Shown: in pieces, positions 60,848 to 64,000 of the stretch | Numbering within the stretch: the stretch's first letter is position 1 | How the letters are laid out: each line of letters opens with the position of its first letter | Assembly (NCBI GenBank): GCA_020466095.1 | Contig: CM035807.1 | Coordinates: 76,662,004-76,726,003, forward strand | Reading direction: 5' to 3' | DNA from: Chlorops oryzae | Taxonomy: Eukaryota; Arthropoda; Insecta; Diptera; Chloropidae | DNA length: 64,000 bases | Position numbers and translations under genes: made by a program | Notes under the pieces: model-generated | The model's input: the letters and a program-made list of their open reading frames with translations, nothing else | What the model was told of the DNA's origin: nothing | The model's database searches: none

Positions 60848-60936
60848 AAACTCCATCGAAAACCCGCAAATTGCAAAAATCCTAAAAAATATTGGAAATC
60901 ACGCGATTTTTGAGGAAAATTTTTCATTTTCCCAAA

Positions 60937-61445
60937 AATTGCGACAATTAATGGTAACGGACGCGACATAATGGCTACGGACGCGAATTTTTTTCCCTGT
61001 ATATTATGGTTACGGACGCAACATAATGGTTACGGATGCGACATAGTGGTTACGGACGCGACATTTTCTCTGGTTTTCCTTATCTGAAATACAAACAGCT
61101 AAAAAATCTACTAATTGATAGTAAGATTAAAAATACTAAGTCTGGTAGCGCTACGTAGTAGCTGTATGTGAGTTTGGATACGTTTCTCATACAAACTTCA
61201 AATGGTTATAACTTCTAAACTAGATGCGACCCGCAAATTCTGATTGCAGATTTGGGATCAGGAAGTCATTCTTCCTCCAGGTACTAAATATGGGCGAAAC
61301 GCCCGTAAAGTAAACTTAAGCCAAAATATTCACCTTTCTTTAACTCTTAAATTGCGACAATTGATGGCTACGGACGCGACATTTTCTCGGCAAATGATGT
61401 TTACGGACGCGACATTGTGGTTACGGACGCTCTTTAAATGATGGT
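60937..61445. repeat. Two clusters of 20-bp GGTTACGGACGCGACAT repeats
   Basis: The motif ATGGTTACGGACGCGACAT or close variants begins at about 60951, 60971, 61006, 61026, 61046, 61364, 61396, 61417 and 61440, often exactly 20 bp apart. Each cluster is introduced by AATTGCGACAATTRATGG (about 60937 and 61350). The roughly 280 bp between them includes the segment 61231-61320, shared in reverse with 34655-34745. The motif is unusually CpG-rich for this window. The function is unknown. Confidence 0.75.
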
Positions 61446-61700
61446 CACGGTCATGCTTTTTCTATTTATATGCTATGCTCCTAAATTTTTTACTGGGATC
61501 AAATATCTGGTCGCCCAAGTATTAAAGGAAATAAATATTTATGAAAAACTTTAATCCGATTGACCTGTGCGAAACTTTCATTTCATTTCATTTTGACAAG
61601 CAAATTCAAAAAAATATTAAAGAAATCGAAATTCCTAAAATAAATTTGTTGTGCTCTCATTTTTTGTTTTTTGTTTAATTAATTAAAAAATTTTTCAATT

Positions 61701-62330
61701 ATGGATAAACGTGATGCAGGGGGAAAAAATTACGACTCGTTTTTAGTTGTTGCTGCCGTCAGTGTTACGTTACTTGCGGTTATAAAGCAAATTTCCATTT
61801 GGATCAAAAGGCGTAAATGCTACGCGGAACATGCTACTCAAACAGGACCAACTAAAGAAGACGTTGGCATTGAATTAAAGGAACCAAAATCGTCCAAATT
61901 AAAGGTTTGCTTTCAACGAAATGTGAAATTAAAATAAAGTCTCTGAGTTCTTTCTTTTCAACAGGTATCAGCTAGCGATAGCGACAAACGTATCGAGTCC
62001 TCGAATCCAGTGAGAGTACCTTCCTCGCACCGTAGACTTTCGCGGAAGTTGTCGACCGACATGAACAGAGAATGGAACTGTTAGTTAAACGAAGGTTTCT
62101 CCGCAAGAAACAAATTGTTTTGATGCCGAAAGCGAATAGGTAAGAATCTGAATTCATAAAAGTTTCCATCAAAAATTCTTTCCGTTTTCATTTCCACATG
62201 ACAGAGCACTCCACTCAAGGAAAAGATTTACATGCACAATGCCGAAAGTGCACTTCCCGAAACCAAGAAGAAACTCAGGCCAGCGGATACGTTTGCATTC
62301 GAGTTGAAAACTTTTTGCGTGCTTGTATGA
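61701..62330 (+). CDS. Putative three-exon gene for a small single-pass membrane protein
   Basis: I do not recognise the family. Exon 1 (61701-61904) gives 68 codons. An N-terminal polar segment is followed by a hydrophobic helix at about residues 14-30 (SFLVVAAVSVTLLAVI) and then Lys/Arg residues (WIKRRK), suggesting a cytoplasmic, basic C-terminal side. Intron 1 (61905-61964, 60 nt, GT-AG, T-rich 3' end) and intron 2 (62140-62204 or 62206, GT-AG) have the small size typical of flies. Exon 2 continues in frame (VSASDSDKRIESSNP...) but meets a stop at 62082-62084, giving 107 residues. Beyond about 62045 another frame is open through exon 2. It joins an open exon 3 (KEKIYMHNAESALPETKKK) to a stop at 62328-62330 if the acceptor at 62206 is used. 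A one-base indel in exon 2 is therefore likely, either a sequencing error or a real mutation. It could also be a decayed gene. Confidence 0.45.
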
Positions 62331-62485
62331 TTAACAATAACGAGTCGCTATTCTAAACTATGAAAAGTGCCTAAAGAGTTTGGGAAACTAGCAAATGTGC
62401 TTACTAAATTTTCAAAAAAAAAAACTTTTCGAATACTCACAAAACTTACTCTCCCAAGAAAAATCAATGTAACGATATAACATAC

Positions 62486-62491
62486 AATAAA
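62486..62491 (+). promoter_or_regulatory. Candidate polyadenylation signal
   Basis: AATAAA about 155 bp after the putative exon 3 stop. AT-rich DNA yields this hexamer often by chance, so it is only supportive. Confidence 0.3.
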
Positions 62492-62744
62492 AGCTTTGTC
62501 GCTTAAGTAGAAATGGTGGAATAAAACAATTTTATGAATTTTCATTTGTGACATTTGTCATCGTGACGTAATTTCTTATTCTTACTTCACTGTAGGAAGA
62601 GTGTGGTCAATTGGGCCCCAGCGAGTAGTTTTCGAGTACAGGAAAATTAACTAGTACTCGTGTATAGACACGGACAGTAGAACCATGGTCAACGGGGCGT
62701 CTACAGTTCAATTTTGCTTACACATTAATCTAATATATTTGCTG

Positions 62745-62836
62745 CGCGTGAGTCAGATAGGTCCTTGGCATAGTGAAAGCATATTTGCTTGGCAATCTGA
62801 AGGGCTCGGGTTCGATTTCTGTCGCAGGCGAAAAAA
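62745..62836 (+). mobile_element. tRNA-derived SINE head, second family
   Basis: GGCAATCTGAAGGGCTCGGG, TTCGATTTCTGTCGCAGGCG and an A-rich continuation match the SINE at 12341 (AGCAATCTGAAGGGCTCCAG, then GTCGCAGGCGAAA). The A-box region (CTTGGCATAGTGAAAGC) is more diverged. The body after the head is not the same as in the other copies, so this is a truncated or different subfamily member. Confidence 0.65.
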
Positions 62837-62949
62837 TGTAGTATTCGAAAAACTCAAAAAATTGATTGAAAAACAAGTCCTCGCCAATACTGTCTCAGAT
62901 TTTTGCGCACAAATTTCCTCAACATTTCCTACCAATTTGAAACCTTTAT

Positions 62950-63776
62950 TATACCCGACACATCTGTGTCGAGGGTATATTGCGTTTGTGTGGTTGTGTG
63001 TAACACCAGAACCAGTCGAGATAGACCATACAAAAATATATAGAAATGATCAGCGTCACCAGGAGATTCGATTTAGACATGTCCGTCCGTCTGTCTGTCT
63101 GTCTGTTTGTATACATTTCTTATCGAAGGAGCTGAGCTATCTTAAAAATTTGGTATCGTCTCACGGGACATGAGTAAGAACAAGTTCGAGAATGGACCGA
63201 CGGACCATTTTTAGGGGTACCTCCAGTACTAGGGTCTGATACGAAAATACAAAAACTCTCTAAAATCGAATTTTTTTATGATATTTTGATAAATTTGATT
63301 TTGAACATGTTTGAAGGCAAGTAATACGATTTCAAAAAATTTGAAAAGTGGGCGTGGCAGAAGGGCGTTTTTCGAAAATTGTCTCCTACTCCGAAATACC
63401 AAGGGACTTCCAAAAATTGGCACGTATACTTCCTTGATAGCCAGTAACGTCCTTCCCAAAATCCTTTTCGATCGGACCATTATTAAGGGTACCTCTGTAC
63501 TAGGGTCTGTCACAAAAATCCAAAAATGCCTCAAAATCAGACTTTATTGAAAATTTCAATGAAATTAGAATTTGAGCGTATATATAACGGGCCGATTAGA
63601 ATTCCAAAAAATTTGAAAAGTGGGCGTGGCAAAAGGGCGGTTTTCATTTAGAAATTTAACAAAAGTCGGTATAGGGGCTCCTTATGCCCTTAAACACCTC
63701 TTGATATTAAAAATTATGTGTCTGTGTCGGGATTCTATTGTCAGGCTCGCCTGACTATAACACCCTTACTTGTTTT
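62950..63776 (-). mobile_element. DINE-1/mini-me-like Helentron, family A, near full length
   Basis: Reverse orientation. It opens with TATACCCGACACATCTGTGT then CGAGGGTAT (3' hairpin). It has GTCCGTCCGTCTGTCTGTCT at about 63080, two GTACCTC...GTACTAGGGTCTG modules, two AGTGGGCGTGGCA modules, and closes with TTGTCAGGCTCGCCTGACTA then TAACACCCTTACTTGTTTT. The overall order mirrors 59061-59932. Confidence 0.9.
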
Positions 63777-63847
63777 TATTTGAGTGCTTTTTATTCCTCT
63801 AAGAATTTCATTTTTAACTACCTAATAATAAAAAGAAAAAAACAATT

Positions 63848-63935
63848 CGGCGTTCGCTTGGCCTGGGAATTGAACCTGGGCCCTTCGGATCGTGGAGGGC
63901 ACGAGCTACGCTGTGAGCTAGGGCCGGTCCCCCAT
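63848..63935 (-). mobile_element. tRNA-derived SINE head (third family)
   Basis: On the minus strand CCCTAGCTCACAGCGTAGCT fits the A box, and CCCAGGTTCAATTCCCAGGC fits the B box with a well-paired T arm. Beyond it lie the GCGAACGCCG segment and then an A/T-rich tail. The layout matches the SINE at 39680-39762. The window ends soon after, so the head's outer flank cannot be checked for a target-site duplication. Confidence 0.65.
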
Positions 63936-64000
63936 AGTCCATTAACATAGTATATCAAATGTACTGAATTGGTCCGTTGCCTCTACTTCAGCCGTAATTC

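Overview
This window looks like nuclear DNA of a fly (Diptera, Brachycera), most likely intergenic or deep-intronic. It is strongly AT-rich, has no operon-like packing, and is full of poly(A)/(T) tracts and microsatellites. It carries several non-autonomous Helentron elements of the DINE-1/mini-me type, with their internal GTCT/GTCC microsatellite, and one mellifera-type mariner. The species cannot be named from the sequence alone. I see no cellular gene that I recognise. The one good candidate lies at 61701-62330: a small three-exon gene with 60-67 nt introns and one predicted membrane helix.

Layout. 1-10.7 kb: a tRNA-derived SINE with a 15-bp target-site duplication; a 29-bp minisatellite (2113-2966); a 10-bp CTCTCACCCT array (4250-4957); a PIF/Harbinger remnant holding only the N-terminal part of a transposase; and a DINE-1-like copy. 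10.7-16.1 kb: a recent tandem duplication with a unit of about 2.68 kb. Each unit holds a tRNA-derived SINE inside a 1.24-kb element with inverted termini. 16-22 kb: AT-rich DNA with simple repeats only. 22-26.9 kb: a dense block of small DNA transposons (a CACAGTGGGG-ended element, a short TIR MITE, a CACGGAGAGAAA-ended MITE, a 97-bp hairpin, a pogo-like MITE), then a noisy tandem duplication. 27-39.4 kb: mostly blank, with hAT-like elements at 34571 and 37458. 39.4-51.8 kb: SINE, DINE-1-like copies, a three-layer nest (43491-45041) and a mariner inside a MITE (45952-47956). 51.8-58.3 kb: mostly blank, with a CT/TATC microsatellite. 58.3-64 kb: four DINE-1-like copies (one in the loop of a palindrome, two head-to-tail), a cluster of 20-bp GGTTACGGACGCGACAT repeats, the candidate gene and two SINE heads.

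The content is therefore a record of transposition rather than a pathway. The only transposase coding sequences seen, Harbinger and mariner, are both broken. The short non-autonomous elements must have been moved by enzymes encoded elsewhere. Several stretches (13176-13424, 26060-26890, perhaps 62040-62090) carry clustered small indels that look like low-accuracy consensus, so fine detail there should be treated with caution. I found no undescribed system that I can defend. The most unusual items are the graded homogenisation of the 29-bp array, the nested insertions with exact empty-site evidence, the CpG-rich GGACGCGACAT repeat cluster, and the uncharacterised membrane-protein gene.
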